From contig JAJZQI010000020.1 of assembly GCA_021851875.1 (NCBI GenBank), forward strand, positions 1 through 37,473: a stretch of DNA of 37,473 nt, given 5' to 3'. The stretch is from Pseudomonadota bacterium (GTDB taxonomy: Bacteria > Pseudomonadota > Gammaproteobacteria > Burkholderiales > JAJZQI01). The translations under genes were made by a program, and so were the position numbers. Below the pieces are notes generated by a model. The model worked only from the letters and a program-made list of their open reading frames with translations, made no database searches and was not told where the DNA came from. Below are positions 8,657 through 20,962 of this stretch, one piece after another. Numbering within the stretch: the stretch's first letter is position 1; every line of letters starts with the position of its first letter.

Positions 8657-9492
8657 TTCAGCAGTTCCAGTCGCATGGACAAGTCGATGGCCTGAATGTG
8701 TTTGGTCAGGCCGCCAATTGATATGCGGTCCACGCCCGTTTCGGCTATCTGTCGGACAGTTTCCAGACTGACATTGCCCGATGCCTCGAGCCGAGCCTGG
8801 CTGGAGGCCAGGCTGACGGCTGCGCGCATCATGTCCAGCGTAAAGTTGTCCAGCAGAATCAGCTTGGCACCGGCCTGCAGGGCTTCTGCCAGCTCGGCCA
8901 GGCTTTCCACCTCGATCTGAATGGGCAAATTGGCCGGATTGTTTTCTTCTGCCAGCTTCAATACGGCCGTAATCCCGCCAGCGGCAGCAATGTGATTTTC
9001 CTTGATGAGAATGCCGTCAAACAGGCCTATACGCTGGTTTTCGCCGCCGCCTGTCTTGACTGCGTATTTTTCTGCCAGTCGCAGGCCCGGCAGGGTCTTG
9101 CGCGTATCCATGATGACGGCGCGGGTGCCTTTGATGGCTTCAACATAGCTGTGCGTTGCCGTGGCGACGGCGGAGAGCGTCTGCAGGAAATTGAGCGCCG
9201 TGCGTTCCGCCGTGAGCAAGCTGCGAGCGCTGCCGCTGATTTCGCATAGCAGCGTATTGGCGTCCACCTGTTGCCCCTCGGCCACATGCCAGATGACCTG
9301 GCAGGCAGGGTTCAGTTGTGTGAAACAGGCTTCAAACCAGGGCTGGCCGCAGATGATGGCCGGCTCACGGGTAATGACGCGCGCGCGGGCCCGCAGCTTG
9401 GCGGGCAGCAGGGCAGCGGTGGCATCGCCGGCGCCGATGTCTTCGGCCAGAGCTTGGCGTACGGAATGTTGGATTTCAGATGTCATGTCCAT
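8653..9492 (-). CDS. nadC: nicotinate-nucleotide pyrophosphorylase (carboxylating), quinolinate phosphoribosyltransferase
   Basis: NadC condenses quinolinate with PRPP to give nicotinate mononucleotide and CO2 in de novo NAD synthesis. The 279-aa protein carries MDTRKTLPGLR, EKYAVKTGGGENQRIGLFDGILIKENHI, IEVESLAELAEAL, LILLDNF and the C-terminal phosphate loop VDRISIGGLTKH. In the GGGxNxR motif the residue before Arg is Gln; many characterised homologs have His there. The gene is divergent from clpB. The start may be ATG 9492 or ATG 9486, both with weak ribosome sites. Confidence 0.95.
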   Translation of the reverse strand: MDMTSEIQHSVRQALAEDIGAGDATAALLPAKLRARARVITREPAIICGQPWFEACFTQLNPACQVIWHVAEGQQVDANTLLCEISGSARSLLTAERTALNFLQTLSAVATATHSYVEAIKGTRAVIMDTRKTLPGLRLAEKYAVKTGGGENQRIGLFDGILIKENHIAAAGGITAVLKLAEENNPANLPIQIEVESLAELAEALQAGAKLILLDNFTLDMMRAAVSLASSQARLEASGNVSLETVRQIAETGVDRISIGGLTKHIQAIDLSMRLELLK

Positions 9493-9532
9493 GAGCTACA
9501 TTTTACAGTAACTGGTTTAAGGATAATCAACT

Positions 9533-9560
9533 CTTGAAAAACCGGATTCTCCCCCCATTT
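9533..9560 (+). promoter_or_regulatory. sigma-32 (heat-shock) promoter of clpB
   Basis: CTTGAAA (9533-9539) and CCCCATTT (9553-9560) lie 13 bases apart, followed by A, which matches the sigma-32 consensus CTTGAAA-N13-17-CCCCATNTA. Transcription would start near 9567, 24 bases before the clpB ATG. It implies RpoH control of the chaperone. Confidence 0.88.
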
Positions 9561-9590
9561 ACCAGTCAACCAGATCAGATGAGGTGAAAC

Positions 9591-12170
<2,580 letters not shown>

Positions 12171-12217
12171 CAACGCTTTCGTGTTATCCTGAAAAAAAGC
12201 GGGCACGGAGGCGTTGA

Positions 12218-13480
12218 ATGGTTATCGAGTTGCAGGGCGGCGGGCTGGAATACGCCTACCGTTTTGCCACCAGTTTGGCGCTCGGGCTGTTGCTCGGGCT
12301 GGATCGGGAGCGCAATCCGGCTGCATTGGCCGGATTGCGCACTTTTGCCATTGTGGCTGTGCTGGGCACCGTATCCGCCTTTCTCAGCCAGCAAGTAGGT
12401 TCGCCCTGGCTGCTGGTGGCAGGCTTCATCTCTGTGGCGGCCATGATCGTGTCGATGTATGTCAGTCGGGGTTCCGGTACTGACGACCCCGGCACCACAA
12501 CAATCGCAGCGCTGCTCTTCTGTTACACTCTTGGGGCCATGGTGTGGTTCGACTACACCACATTGGCCATCATGTTGGCCATCGCCGTCACCGTTCTACT
12601 GCACTTCAAGGCTGAGTTGCGCGGCTTCGCCGAGCGGCTGACACGGCATGATGTGCTGTCCATTCTGCAGTTTGCCGTCCTGTCTTTTATGGTGCTGCCG
12701 GTTTTGCCCAACCAGGGTTTCGGTCCGTATAACGCGCTCAACCCGCATCATATCTGGCTCATGGTAGTGCTTATCTCGGGCGTCAGCCTGTCGGGTTATC
12801 TGGCGCTGAAACTGTTTGGTCAGCGCTATGGCGCCCAGTTGCTGGGCTTCTTTGGCGGCCTCGTTTCCAGCACGGCAACTACCGTCATCTATTCCCGTCA
12901 CGCGAAAAATTATACCGAATTGTTGTCCCTATCGATCATGGTGATTCTGGCAGCCAATCTGGTGGTGATGGTCAAGCTCGGGGTACTGACCGCCGTTGTG
13001 GCGCCAGCCGTGCTACGCATGTTTCTGCCGGTCATGCTGACCGGACTGACAGTCGGTTGGCTGATTACCTGGTATATGCATCGTCATCTGCAAACCCCGG
13101 GTAACCTGCCGGTACCTGCAGTCGAGAACCCGACCGAGGTCAAGACTGCAATCAGTTTTAGCTTGATTTACGCCATAGTGCTGACGGTAAGCGCCTGGCT
13201 GGCCGATCATGTGGGGCCGATGGGCATGTACGCCGTGGCGCTGGTTTCGGGTTTGACCGATGTAGATGCAATCACATTGTCGAGTCTGCGTATGTTCCAT
13301 CAGGGGGCAATTGACGAGCATGTTGCCGTTATCGCAATCACTCTGGCTGTTATTGCCAACCTGTTTTTCAAGGCCGGCATCATGCTGGTCCTGGGGGGCT
13401 CGGTGTTGGCGCGCAAATGCCTGCCGGCTTTCCTTGCGGTGATGCTGGGGCTGCTGGCGGGGTTGTGGCTTTGGCTGTAA
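12218..13480 (+). CDS. MgtC/DUF4010-family membrane protein
   Basis: This 420-aa inner-membrane protein has about a dozen hydrophobic helices. Residues 15-140 resemble the MgtC/SapB N-terminal domain (ALGLLLGLDRERN ... AGLRTFAIVAVLGT ... DDPGTTTIAALLFCYTLGAMV) and residues 180-400 the DUF4010 domain (ALKLFGQRYGAQLLGFFGGLVSSTATT and YAVALVSGLTDVDAITLS). MgtC proteins aid survival at low magnesium, but the function of this long architecture is unknown. The start is set by GGAGG at 12207-12211. It follows clpB by 47 bases on the same strand and converges on pgm with only a weak 4-bp inverted repeat between. Confidence 0.82.
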   Translation: MVIELQGGGLEYAYRFATSLALGLLLGLDRERNPAALAGLRTFAIVAVLGTVSAFLSQQVGSPWLLVAGFISVAAMIVSMYVSRGSGTDDPGTTTIAALLFCYTLGAMVWFDYTTLAIMLAIAVTVLLHFKAELRGFAERLTRHDVLSILQFAVLSFMVLPVLPNQGFGPYNALNPHHIWLMVVLISGVSLSGYLALKLFGQRYGAQLLGFFGGLVSSTATTVIYSRHAKNYTELLSLSIMVILAANLVVMVKLGVLTAVVAPAVLRMFLPVMLTGLTVGWLITWYMHRHLQTPGNLPVPAVENPTEVKTAISFSLIYAIVLTVSAWLADHVGPMGMYAVALVSGLTDVDAITLSSLRMFHQGAIDEHVAVIAITLAVIANLFFKAGIMLVLGGSVLARKCLPAFLAVMLGLLAGLWLWL

Positions 13481-13497
13481 TCCGGCCCGTACGCGGG

Positions 13498-15168
<1,671 letters not shown>

Positions 15169-15176
15169 TTATTGTA

Positions 15177-15206
15177 TGTCATATTTTTTGCTGCTGTGTG
15201 GCAGGA
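15177..15206 (+). repeat. second copy of the motif found before rpoS
   Basis: TGTCATATTTT (15177-15187) and TGTGTGGCAGGA (15195-15206) match 2535-2556 with an insertion of about eight bases. It lies 45-74 bases upstream of pgm, which reads on the opposite strand. No role is known. Confidence 0.4.
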
Positions 15207-15262
15207 GTGGGCGGAGCAGGAGAGTGTAATGGGCAACCGGTTCCGCGAGGTACTTCGGCGCA

Positions 15263-15327
15263 GTTGGATTGGGTCGCTCGTTGAATTGTCCGGTTACGTT
15301 CACGTTCCTTCCCAGTTGCGCGCTTGT
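15263..15327 (-). pseudogene. decayed second copy of the smpB 3' end
   Basis: These 65 bases align without gaps to 15405-15469, the smpB C-terminal coding region, with 52 identities (80%). In the smpB frame the copy reads DKRATGKERERNRTIQRA, against [18 protein letters not shown] in SmpB, then loses the stop and runs on. It has no start codon and is separated from the intact smpB stop by palindromic repeat copy B. This is the same arrangement as the alaC tail near 5.3 kb. Confidence 0.78.
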
Positions 15328-15384
15328 GGCGTCGGCCGCCGCTACGCGGCTTAACTTGCTCCTCAAGTTAGCCTGCGCCACAAG
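15322..15384. repeat. palindromic intergenic repeat, copy B
   Basis: The outer arms GCTTGTGGCG (15322-15331) and CGCCACAAGC (15375-15384) are exact complements. Between them lie a small hairpin GCCGC-TAC-GCGGC and the main hairpin TAACTTG ... CAAGTTA. On the minus strand the order GCAGGCTAACTT, GCAAGTTAAGC, AGCGGC matches copy A (5230-5291). It starts 12 bases after the smpB stop in the direction of smpB transcription and abuts the decayed smpB tail; one outer arm overlaps the start of that tail. Confidence 0.72.
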
Positions 15385-15395
15385 CACTGAAGTTG

Positions 15396-15845
15396 CTAGC
15401 TTCGGTTGGACTTGATGGCACGTTGGATTTCGCGGTCGCTTTCACGTTCCTTCTCAGTTGCGCGCTTGTCATGCTGTTTTTTACCCTTGGCCAGGCCGAT
15501 CTGGGCCTTGATGCGGCCACGGGTATAGTGCAGGTCGAGCGGCACGAGGGTATAACCGGCCCGTTCCACCTTGCCGATCAGCTTGCGGATTTCTTCCGCG
15601 TGTAACAACAACTTGCGGGTGCGTACAGGATCAGGGTGAATGTGAGTCGAAGCGGTTGGCAGCGGACTGATGTGGCAACCGATCAAATAGAGCGCGGCAT
15701 TGCGAATGACGACGTAGGACTCTTTCAGATTGATGCGCCCGGCACGGATGGCCTTGACCTCCCAGCCCTCCAGCACAAGACCCGCCTCGTACTTTTCCTC
15801 GATAAAGTAGTCGTGCAGGGCTTTCTTGTTGTCAGTGATGCTCAT
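15396..15845 (-). CDS. smpB: SsrA-binding protein SmpB
   Basis: SmpB binds tmRNA and delivers it to stalled ribosomes for trans-translation. The 149-aa protein has the OB-fold body ([28 protein letters not shown], then [10 protein letters not shown] and TRKLLLH), [20 protein letters not shown], and a basic C-terminal tail ([11 protein letters not shown]) of the kind that folds into the mRNA channel. It is divergent from ratA-rnfH, a conserved arrangement in proteobacteria. The tmRNA gene is not in the window. The 3' end is followed by a palindromic repeat and a diverged duplicate of the tail. Confidence 0.97.
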   Translation of the reverse strand: MSITDNKKALHDYFIEEKYEAGLVLEGWEVKAIRAGRINLKESYVVIRNAALYLIGCHISPLPTASTHIHPDPVRTRKLLLHAEEIRKLIGKVERAGYTLVPLDLHYTRGRIKAQIGLAKGKKQHDKRATEKERESDREIQRAIKSNRS

Positions 15846-15874
15846 TGGGGCTGCGGGATGTGCCTAAATAGCGT

Positions 15875-15883
15875 ATTCTATCA
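15875..15883 (-). promoter_or_regulatory. candidate extended -10 promoter of smpB
   Basis: On the minus strand TGA-TAGAAT forms an extended -10 element (TGn plus a 5/6 match to TATAAT), about 30 bases before the smpB start. No good -35 is visible, as is usual for extended -10 promoters. An ATCAG/CTGAT inverted repeat lies just upstream. Confidence 0.45.
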
Positions 15884-15907
15884 GCTTTTTCTGATTGCCC
15901 GGAGTGT

Positions 15908-16342
15908 ATGGCAAAGGTCGAAAAATCCGTTCTGGTTGGGTACCCGGCGGATAAAATGTTTGCGCTGGTTGATGAAGTCGAAAACTACCCTGTTTTTTTG
16001 CCCTGGTGCGGCGGCAGTGAAGTAAGGTGGCGTGATGACGCCACAACAGTCGGTACGGTGCATATCAGCTACATGGGGATCAAGCAGAGTTTTACCACTG
16101 AAAATTGCAAACAGTTTCCCTCGCGCATTGAAATGCGCTTGCAGGAAGGGCCGTTCAAACAGTTGGATGGAAACTGGTCGTTTGTCCCGCTAAACGATGA
16201 AGCCTGCAAGGTGAGTTTCTTTCTGCATTATGAATTTTCCAGCAAATTGCTTGAGTCGGTTCTGAGTCCGGTGTTTGATCATATTACCGGTACATTTGTG
16301 GATGCATTTGTAAAACGAGCGGAGCAGGTATACGGCATATGA
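15908..16342 (+). CDS. ratA: RatA/Coq10-like START-domain protein
   Basis: This 144-aa single-domain protein of the polyketide cyclase/START fold matches the RatA family: KSVLVGYPADKMFALVDEVENYPVFLPWC at the start, SFTTENCKQFPSRIEM in the middle and FVDAFVKRAEQVYG at the end. In E. coli RatA was reported as a toxin blocking 70S ribosome formation, while the mitochondrial homolog Coq10 binds ubiquinone; which role applies here is not decided by sequence. GGAG (15901-15904) supports ATG 15908. Its stop overlaps rnfH as ATGA. Confidence 0.93.
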   Translation: MAKVEKSVLVGYPADKMFALVDEVENYPVFLPWCGGSEVRWRDDATTVGTVHISYMGIKQSFTTENCKQFPSRIEMRLQEGPFKQLDGNWSFVPLNDEACKVSFFLHYEFSSKLLESVLSPVFDHITGTFVDAFVKRAEQVYGI

Positions 16343-16662
16343 GTGAGCAATTCATGGTTGAGGTGGCCTACGCCAAGCCGGAAGAGCAGTTGATCCTGAC
16401 CGTGTCGGTCAAGGAAGGGACGACGGCGCAGCAAGCGGTGGAAAAATCGGGAGTGCTCGAACGCTTCCCGGAGATCGAGCTGGCCAAAACCAAAATGGGC
16501 ATTTTTGGCAAACTGATCAAGATGGATACGGTCGTACGCGAACATGATCGTATAGAACTTTATCGTCCTTTGATTGCCGACCCCAAGGAGGTGCGCCGCA
16601 AGCGCGCAGAAGACGGTAAGGTAATGAAGAAAGGCGGTGGAGATATTGAGTCCGCCGCCTGA
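16339..16662 (+). CDS. rnfH: RnfH-family ubiquitin-like protein
   Basis: This 107-aa protein with a beta-grasp (ubiquitin-like) fold is the usual partner gene of ratA. The family signature is clear: VEVAYAKPEEQ, then TTAQQAVEKSGVL, KTKMGIFGKLIK and DRIELYRPLIADPKEVRRKRA. Its molecular role is unknown; the name comes from linkage to Rnf electron-transport genes in some bacteria. Its ATG overlaps the ratA stop by four bases, so the pair is translationally coupled. It converges on the DUF4124 gene with 14 bases between and no obvious terminator. Confidence 0.93.
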   Translation: MSEQFMVEVAYAKPEEQLILTVSVKEGTTAQQAVEKSGVLERFPEIELAKTKMGIFGKLIKMDTVVREHDRIELYRPLIADPKEVRRKRAEDGKVMKKGGGDIESAA

Positions 16663-16676
16663 CAATTGATTTGATG

Positions 16677-17150
16677 TTACTTACACCACTGCGAGACTTC
16701 TTTTTGTGCGTCTTGTATTGCATTCTGGCGCATTGTGTCGTCCATGAACGTTCTTTCCCCTTGCGCGTTTATCGTCACCATGCGCATGCCGGACTGCAAG
16801 CTGTTTAAACGGTTGCGTGCATTGGTGCAGTTTTGCTGCGCGGCCTGTTTTTGTGCTGTTTCCTGTGCCGCTTTCTTTTCCGCGTCTTCCCGCGCCTGCT
16901 GACGCTTGCGGAACTCCATATCCTGTTCGGCCAATGATTTTCCTGCTGCCGGGGCTGAACCGGCCATAGTGCTAGCTGTCGGAGCCGGTTTTGCAACCGC
17001 TTGGGACTTCACGTTTTTGGCCGTGGCGGGAGGCGGGGTGTCGCTCAAATGCCATTTTCCATCTGCGCCTTGCCAACGGTAGAGGTCGGCCTGGGCCGAG
17101 CATGCAAAGGATAAAAGTGCAACAAAAGCGAGGGTGGAAATGCTTTTCAT
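16677..17150 (-). CDS. DUF4124-domain exported protein
   Basis: The 157-aa product has a Sec signal peptide (KSISTLAFVALLSFACSAQA, probable cleavage after residue 21), then the DUF4124 domain at about 22-45 (DLYRWQGADGKWHLSDTPP), an Ala/Pro-rich stretch, a charged Glu/Lys/Gln-rich coiled-coil-like segment (about 72-105) and a C-terminal block with two cysteines (NCTNARNRLNSLQSG ... SQWCK). Function is unknown; such proteins are periplasmic and common in beta- and gammaproteobacteria. It may be read together with the lipoprotein gene upstream, 39 bases away, across a stem-loop. Confidence 0.85.
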   Translation of the reverse strand: MKSISTLAFVALLSFACSAQADLYRWQGADGKWHLSDTPPPATAKNVKSQAVAKPAPTASTMAGSAPAAGKSLAEQDMEFRKRQQAREDAEKKAAQETAQKQAAQQNCTNARNRLNSLQSGMRMVTINAQGERTFMDDTMRQNAIQDAQKEVSQWCK

Positions 17151-17157
17151 GTGAGTA

Positions 17158-17180
17158 CAGGCAGGGTTAACCCCTGCCTG
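17158..17180 (-). terminator. stem-loop between the lipoprotein and DUF4124 genes
   Basis: A perfect 9-bp stem CAGGCAGGG / CCCTGCCTG with a five-base loop lies ten bases after the lipoprotein stop. It has no T tract on the minus strand, so partial termination or protection of the upstream mRNA is more likely than full termination. Confidence 0.5.
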
Positions 17181-17189
17181 CCCTGAAAT

Positions 17190-17519
17190 TTATTTCATTT
17201 CAGTGGTTGGGTAGTTCAGCTGGGCGATACCGAGGGCAGCCATGGCGCTGGCATTCTTGGCAGCCTTGATGGTAGCTTCGCTGTCACCCTTGCCGGCAGC
17301 CGCTTGCGCTTTCTTCAGGTTGTCGTCAGCCGTGGTCCACAGAGCACCTTTGGATTTGGCTGCCTTGATGTCGGTTTCTGCCTGAGTCAAAGCGGCAGTC
17401 GCTTCAGGGGTGATGCTGGGCTTGCTTTCGGCCTGTTTCTGGGTGGGAGCCGGCATGGATTGGCAACCAGCCAGGGAAATGAAAGCAACTGCAGCGAGGG
17501 TCAAGACGGATTTTTGCAT
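17190..17519 (-). CDS. small lipoprotein of unknown function
   Basis: The 109-aa precursor has a clear lipoprotein signal with lipobox LAGC (Cys19; Gln and Ser follow, which suggests outer-membrane sorting). The mature part is Ala/Lys-rich and helical, with a segment ALWTTADDNLKKAQAAAGKGD that resembles DUF4398-type and SoxXA-binding-type small helical proteins; the match is by feel and no function is assigned. AAAGGAG (17526-17532) supports the start. The 122-base upstream gap contains AGTCC-CTC-GGACT and GTATC-CTCGCA-GATAC inverted repeats but no convincing promoter. Confidence 0.78.
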   Translation of the reverse strand: MQKSVLTLAAVAFISLAGCQSMPAPTQKQAESKPSITPEATAALTQAETDIKAAKSKGALWTTADDNLKKAQAAAGKGDSEATIKAAKNASAMAALGIAQLNYPTTEMK

Positions 17520-17641
17520 TGTTTTGCTCCTTTGGTTAAATGTGATGCTGATTCAAGGCATCCGGGGGTGATTTTTAGTTAGTCCCTCGGACTTATACTT
17601 GTATCTGCGAGGATACCACCTAGCTTAAAACTTGTGCAATG

Positions 17642-18835
17642 CTAACTTAAGGCTTTCCCGATGCGTTCAATCGCTTGCTGCAGGTTTTGCATGGAGGTGG
17701 CGAAGGAGAGTCGCATATAGCCTTCGGCGCCGAAGGCTGAGCCCGGTACAACGGCAACGCCGCCCTGTTCCAGCAGGTATTCGCTCAGGGCGACATCGGT
17801 GGCGGCGACAATTTTGCCTGCGGCAGACAGTTTTGCGATGGCAGGGCGTACGTCGGCGAAAGCATAAAAGGCCCCGCCGGCCGGCAGGCATTTCACCCCG
17901 GAGATGGCATTGAGCGCATCGACCACAAATACATGCCGCTCACGGAAGGCCTGCAGCATCGGGGTGATGCAGCCCTGATCGCCGTTCAGCGCCGCTTCGG
18001 CCGCCACCTGGGAAATGGAGGTGGGGTTGGAGGTGCTTTGCGACTGCACGTTTTCCATGGCGGTGATGATGGCTTCGGGGCCTGCAGCATAGCCGATGCG
18101 CCAGCCGGTCATGGAATAGGCCTTGGACACGCCGTTGAGCACCATGGTGCGGCTGTACAGGTCCGGACAGGCATTGAGAATGTTGACGAAGGGCGCGTCG
18201 GTCAGCCGGATGTGCTCGTACATGTCGTCGGTAGCGATCAGCACCTGCGGGTAATCGCGCAGGACCGCGCCGAGGGCGGCCAGTTCTGCCTGACTGTAAA
18301 CTGCGCCGGTCGGGTTCGACGGGCTGTTGAGCACGACCATCTTGGTTCTGGCGGTGATGGCGGCCTTGAGTTGTTCCGGTGTAATTTTGAAGCCCTGTTC
18401 GATACCCGCTTCAATAATCACGGGCTTGCCATCAGCCAGAATGACGATATCAGGATAGGATACCCAGTAAGGCGCCGGAATGATGACTTCGTCGCCGGGA
18501 TTGATGACGGCCTGCACCAGATTGAAAAAGCTTTGCTTGCCGCCGCAGGAAACCAGAATTTGCTTGGCCGTATAGGCAAGACCGTTATCGCGTTGGAATT
18601 TGTCGATAATGGCTTTTTTCAGGCTGGGAGTGCCGGATACGGCGGTGTACTTGGTAAAGCCGCGGTTGATCGCATCAATGGCAGCGTCTTTGATATGCTG
18701 CGGGGTATCAAAATCAGGCTCACCGGCTCCCAGGCCGATGATATCGCGGCCTTCAGCCTTAAGTTTTGCGGCACGGGCGGTAACGACCAGGGTCGGGGAA
18801 GGTTTGATCGCCTGAACGCGGGAAGACAGTTCCAA
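17642..18835 (-). CDS. aspartate aminotransferase (class I PLP)
   Basis: This 397-aa subgroup-I-gamma aminotransferase moves the amino group between aspartate and 2-oxoglutarate. It begins LSSRVQAIKPSPTL and has GLGAGEPDFDTPQHI, VSCGGKQSFFNL, IIPAPYWVSYPD, LNSPSNPTGAVYS, the PLP lysine in NGVSKAYSMTGWRIGYAAGP (Lys238) and AYSMTGWR. The start is taken as TTG 18835 because AAGGA (18843-18847) is seven bases away and family proteins begin exactly there; the longer reading to 18919 would run through the palindromic control region. It is divergent from uvrB. Confidence 0.93.
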   Translation of the reverse strand: MELSSRVQAIKPSPTLVVTARAAKLKAEGRDIIGLGAGEPDFDTPQHIKDAAIDAINRGFTKYTAVSGTPSLKKAIIDKFQRDNGLAYTAKQILVSCGGKQSFFNLVQAVINPGDEVIIPAPYWVSYPDIVILADGKPVIIEAGIEQGFKITPEQLKAAITARTKMVVLNSPSNPTGAVYSQAELAALGAVLRDYPQVLIATDDMYEHIRLTDAPFVNILNACPDLYSRTMVLNGVSKAYSMTGWRIGYAAGPEAIITAMENVQSQSTSNPTSISQVAAEAALNGDQGCITPMLQAFRERHVFVVDALNAISGVKCLPAGGAFYAFADVRPAIAKLSAAGKIVAATDVALSEYLLEQGGVAVVPGSAFGAEGYMRLSFATSMQNLQQAIERIGKALS

Positions 18836-18872
18836 GATAAAGTCCTTAAACGAAAAGGGTCGGATATCAAAT

Positions 18873-18901
18873 GCATGGCGACACGGTCGCCATGCTAAAA
18901 T
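18873..18901 (+). promoter_or_regulatory. operator-like palindrome abutting an extended -10 promoter of uvrB
   Basis: The arms GCATGGCGAC (18873-18882) and GTCGCCATGC (18886-18895) are exact complements around ACG. The right arm supplies the TG of an extended -10, TGC-TAAAAT (18893-18901), so the palindrome fills the space where the -35 and spacer would be. It sits between the divergent uvrB and aspartate aminotransferase genes. No LexA-type CTGT-N8-ACAG box is seen nearby. Confidence 0.6.
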
Positions 18902-18931
18902 TCGCAAATTGCACAACACTTCATTTTACCC

Positions 18932-20962
18932 GTGATCGTTACTTTTCCCAATAGCCCTTTCAAACTGCATGAGCCGTTTCCGCCGGCCGGTGATCAGCCG
19001 ACTGCCATCGCCCGGTTGGTGGAGGGGATCGACGATGGGTTGGCTTTCCAGACTTTGCTGGGCGTGACGGGCTCGGGCAAGACCTATACCATGGCCAACG
19101 TGATTGCCCGCCTGGGCCGGCCAGCCATTATCATGGCGCACAACAAGACGTTGGCTGCCCAGCTGTACGCGGAGATGCGGGAGTTTTTCCCGGAAAATTC
19201 CGTCGAATATTTCGTCTCGTACTACGACTACTATCAGCCGGAAGCCTATGTGCCGGCACGCGATCTTTTTATTGAGAAAGATTCGAGCATCAACGAGCAT
19301 ATCGAGCAGATGCGACTGTCCGCGACCAAGGCCTTGCTGGAACGCAACGACAGTGTGATTGTGGCCACCGTGTCGGCCATTTACGGTATCGGCGATCCGA
19401 GCGACTACCACGGCATGATCCTGCACCTGAAAGAAGGCGAGAAATTGCCGCAGCGGGATATTCTGCGACGTCTGGCAGAGATGCAGTACGAGCGCAATGA
19501 GCTGGATTTCAGCCGCGGGGTCTTTCGTGTACGGGGTGACGTGATTGACGTGTTTCCCGCGGAAAATGCCGAGACCGCCGTGCGCATCAGCCTTTTTGAC
19601 GACGAGATCGAACGTATTTCACTGTTCGATCCGCTGACAGGCAAGATCCAGCAGCGCGTGTCGCGTTTTACCGTTTATCCGTCGAGCCACTATGTGACGC
19701 CGCGCAGCACTGTGCTGCGGGCCGTCGAGGGCATCAAGACCGAACTGCGCGACCGCATCGCCTTTTTCCAGCAGGAACACAAACTGGTGGAGGCGCAACG
19801 AATCGAGCAGCGTACGCGTTTTGATCTGGAAATGCTCAACGAAATGGGCTTTTGCAAGGGGATCGAGAACTACTCCCGCCATCTGTCCGGCCGCAAGGCG
19901 GGCGAACCGCCGCCGACGCTGATCGACTACCTGCCGCCCGATGCCATCATGTTCATCGATGAAAGCCATGTGACCATTCCGCAGATTGGCGCCATGTACA
20001 AGGGCGACCGGGCGCGTAAGGAGAATCTCGTCACCTACGGCTTCCGTCTGCCCAGTGCCATGGACAACAGGCCGTTGCGTTTTGACGAATTCGAGCGGGT
20101 GATGCGGCAGACCATTTTTGTCTCTGCTACTCCGGCAACGTATGAAGCCGAGCATGCCGGCCAGGTGGTCGAGCAGGTGGTGCGCCCGACCGGGCTGGTG
20201 GACCCGGTCATTATTGTACGGCCGGCCACGACCCAGGTGGACGACCTGTTGTCCGAGGTGAATGCGCGAGTGCAGCAGGAACAGCGCATTCTGGTCACCA
20301 CATTGACCAAGCGTATGGCGGAAGACCTGACCGACTACTTCTCCGAGCACGGCGTGAAAGTACGTTATCTGCATTCGGATATCGATACGGTGGAGCGGGT
20401 GGAGATCATCCGCGATCTGCGGCTGGGCGAATTCGATGTGCTGGTGGGGATCAACCTGCTGCGGGAAGGGCTGGATATTCCCGAAGTTTCGCTGGTGGCC
20501 ATTCTGGATGCCGACAAGGAGGGCTTCCTGCGTTCCGAGCGGTCGCTGATCCAGACCATCGGGCGGGCGGCGCGCAATCTGAATGGTACGGCCATTCTCT
20601 ACGCCGACAGGATCACCGATTCGATGAGACGGGCGATGGACGAGACTGAGCGACGCCGGGCGAAACAGCTGGAATTCAACCGCATGCACGGCATCACGCC
20701 ACGCGGCGTGTCCAAGCGGATTAAGGACATCATCGACGGCGTCTACAACGAGGAAAGCGCGAAGGCTGCACTCAAAGTCGCCGAACGCGAGGCCGCCTAC
20801 GGCCATCTGGATGAAAAGACGCTGACCAAGGAGGTCAAGCGGTTGGAGAAGGAAATGCTCGATTGCGCGCGTAATCTGGAATTCGAGAAGGCCGCCGAGT
20901 TGCGCGACAAGCTGAAGGTGCTGAAAGAGAAATTGTTTGGAGTCATTGAACATGACGATTAA
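18932..20962 (+). CDS. uvrB: excinuclease ABC subunit B
   Basis: UvrB verifies DNA damage within the UvrABC nucleotide excision repair system. The 676-aa product has Walker [15 protein letters not shown], the damage-probing beta-hairpin region ([16 protein letters not shown]), [24 protein letters not shown], helicase motifs V-VI ([23 protein letters not shown]) and a C-terminal UVR domain (about 637-670, [11 protein letters not shown]) that contacts UvrC. The start is GTG, with no good ribosome site, immediately before [10 protein letters not shown]. The end overlaps the phosphatase gene by 11 bases. Confidence 0.97.
   Translation: MIVTFPNSPFKLHEPFPPAGDQPTAIARLVEGIDDGLAFQTLLGVTGSGKTYTMANVIARLGRPAIIMAHNKTLAAQLYAEMREFFPENSVEYFVSYYDYYQPEAYVPARDLFIEKDSSINEHIEQMRLSATKALLERNDSVIVATVSAIYGIGDPSDYHGMILHLKEGEKLPQRDILRRLAEMQYERNELDFSRGVFRVRGDVIDVFPAENAETAVRISLFDDEIERISLFDPLTGKIQQRVSRFTVYPSSHYVTPRSTVLRAVEGIKTELRDRIAFFQQEHKLVEAQRIEQRTRFDLEMLNEMGFCKGIENYSRHLSGRKAGEPPPTLIDYLPPDAIMFIDESHVTIPQIGAMYKGDRARKENLVTYGFRLPSAMDNRPLRFDEFERVMRQTIFVSATPATYEAEHAGQVVEQVVRPTGLVDPVIIVRPATTQVDDLLSEVNARVQQEQRILVTTLTKRMAEDLTDYFSEHGVKVRYLHSDIDTVERVEIIRDLRLGEFDVLVGINLLREGLDIPEVSLVAILDADKEGFLRSERSLIQTIGRAARNLNGTAILYADRITDSMRRAMDETERRRAKQLEFNRMHGITPRGVSKRIKDIIDGVYNEESAKAALKVAEREAAYGHLDEKTLTKEVKRLEKEMLDCARNLEFEKAAELRDKLKVLKEKLFGVIEHDD

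Noticed and set aside
12171-12217. CGCTTT ... AAAGCG as a terminator after clpB
   Set aside because: The stem is short, the loop is long, and the next gene starts almost at once; read-through is as likely.
13481-13497. CCCG-TACG-CGGG as a terminator between the DUF4010 gene and pgm
   Set aside because: The stem is four base pairs with no T run, too weak to call.
18836-18919. Upstream ATG start for the aspartate aminotransferase
   Set aside because: It would translate through the palindrome; TTG 18835 has a good ribosome site and the correct family N-terminus.
18836-18931. LexA box upstream of uvrB
   Set aside because: No CTGT-N8-ACAG or close variant was found; only the unrelated 10-bp palindrome is present.
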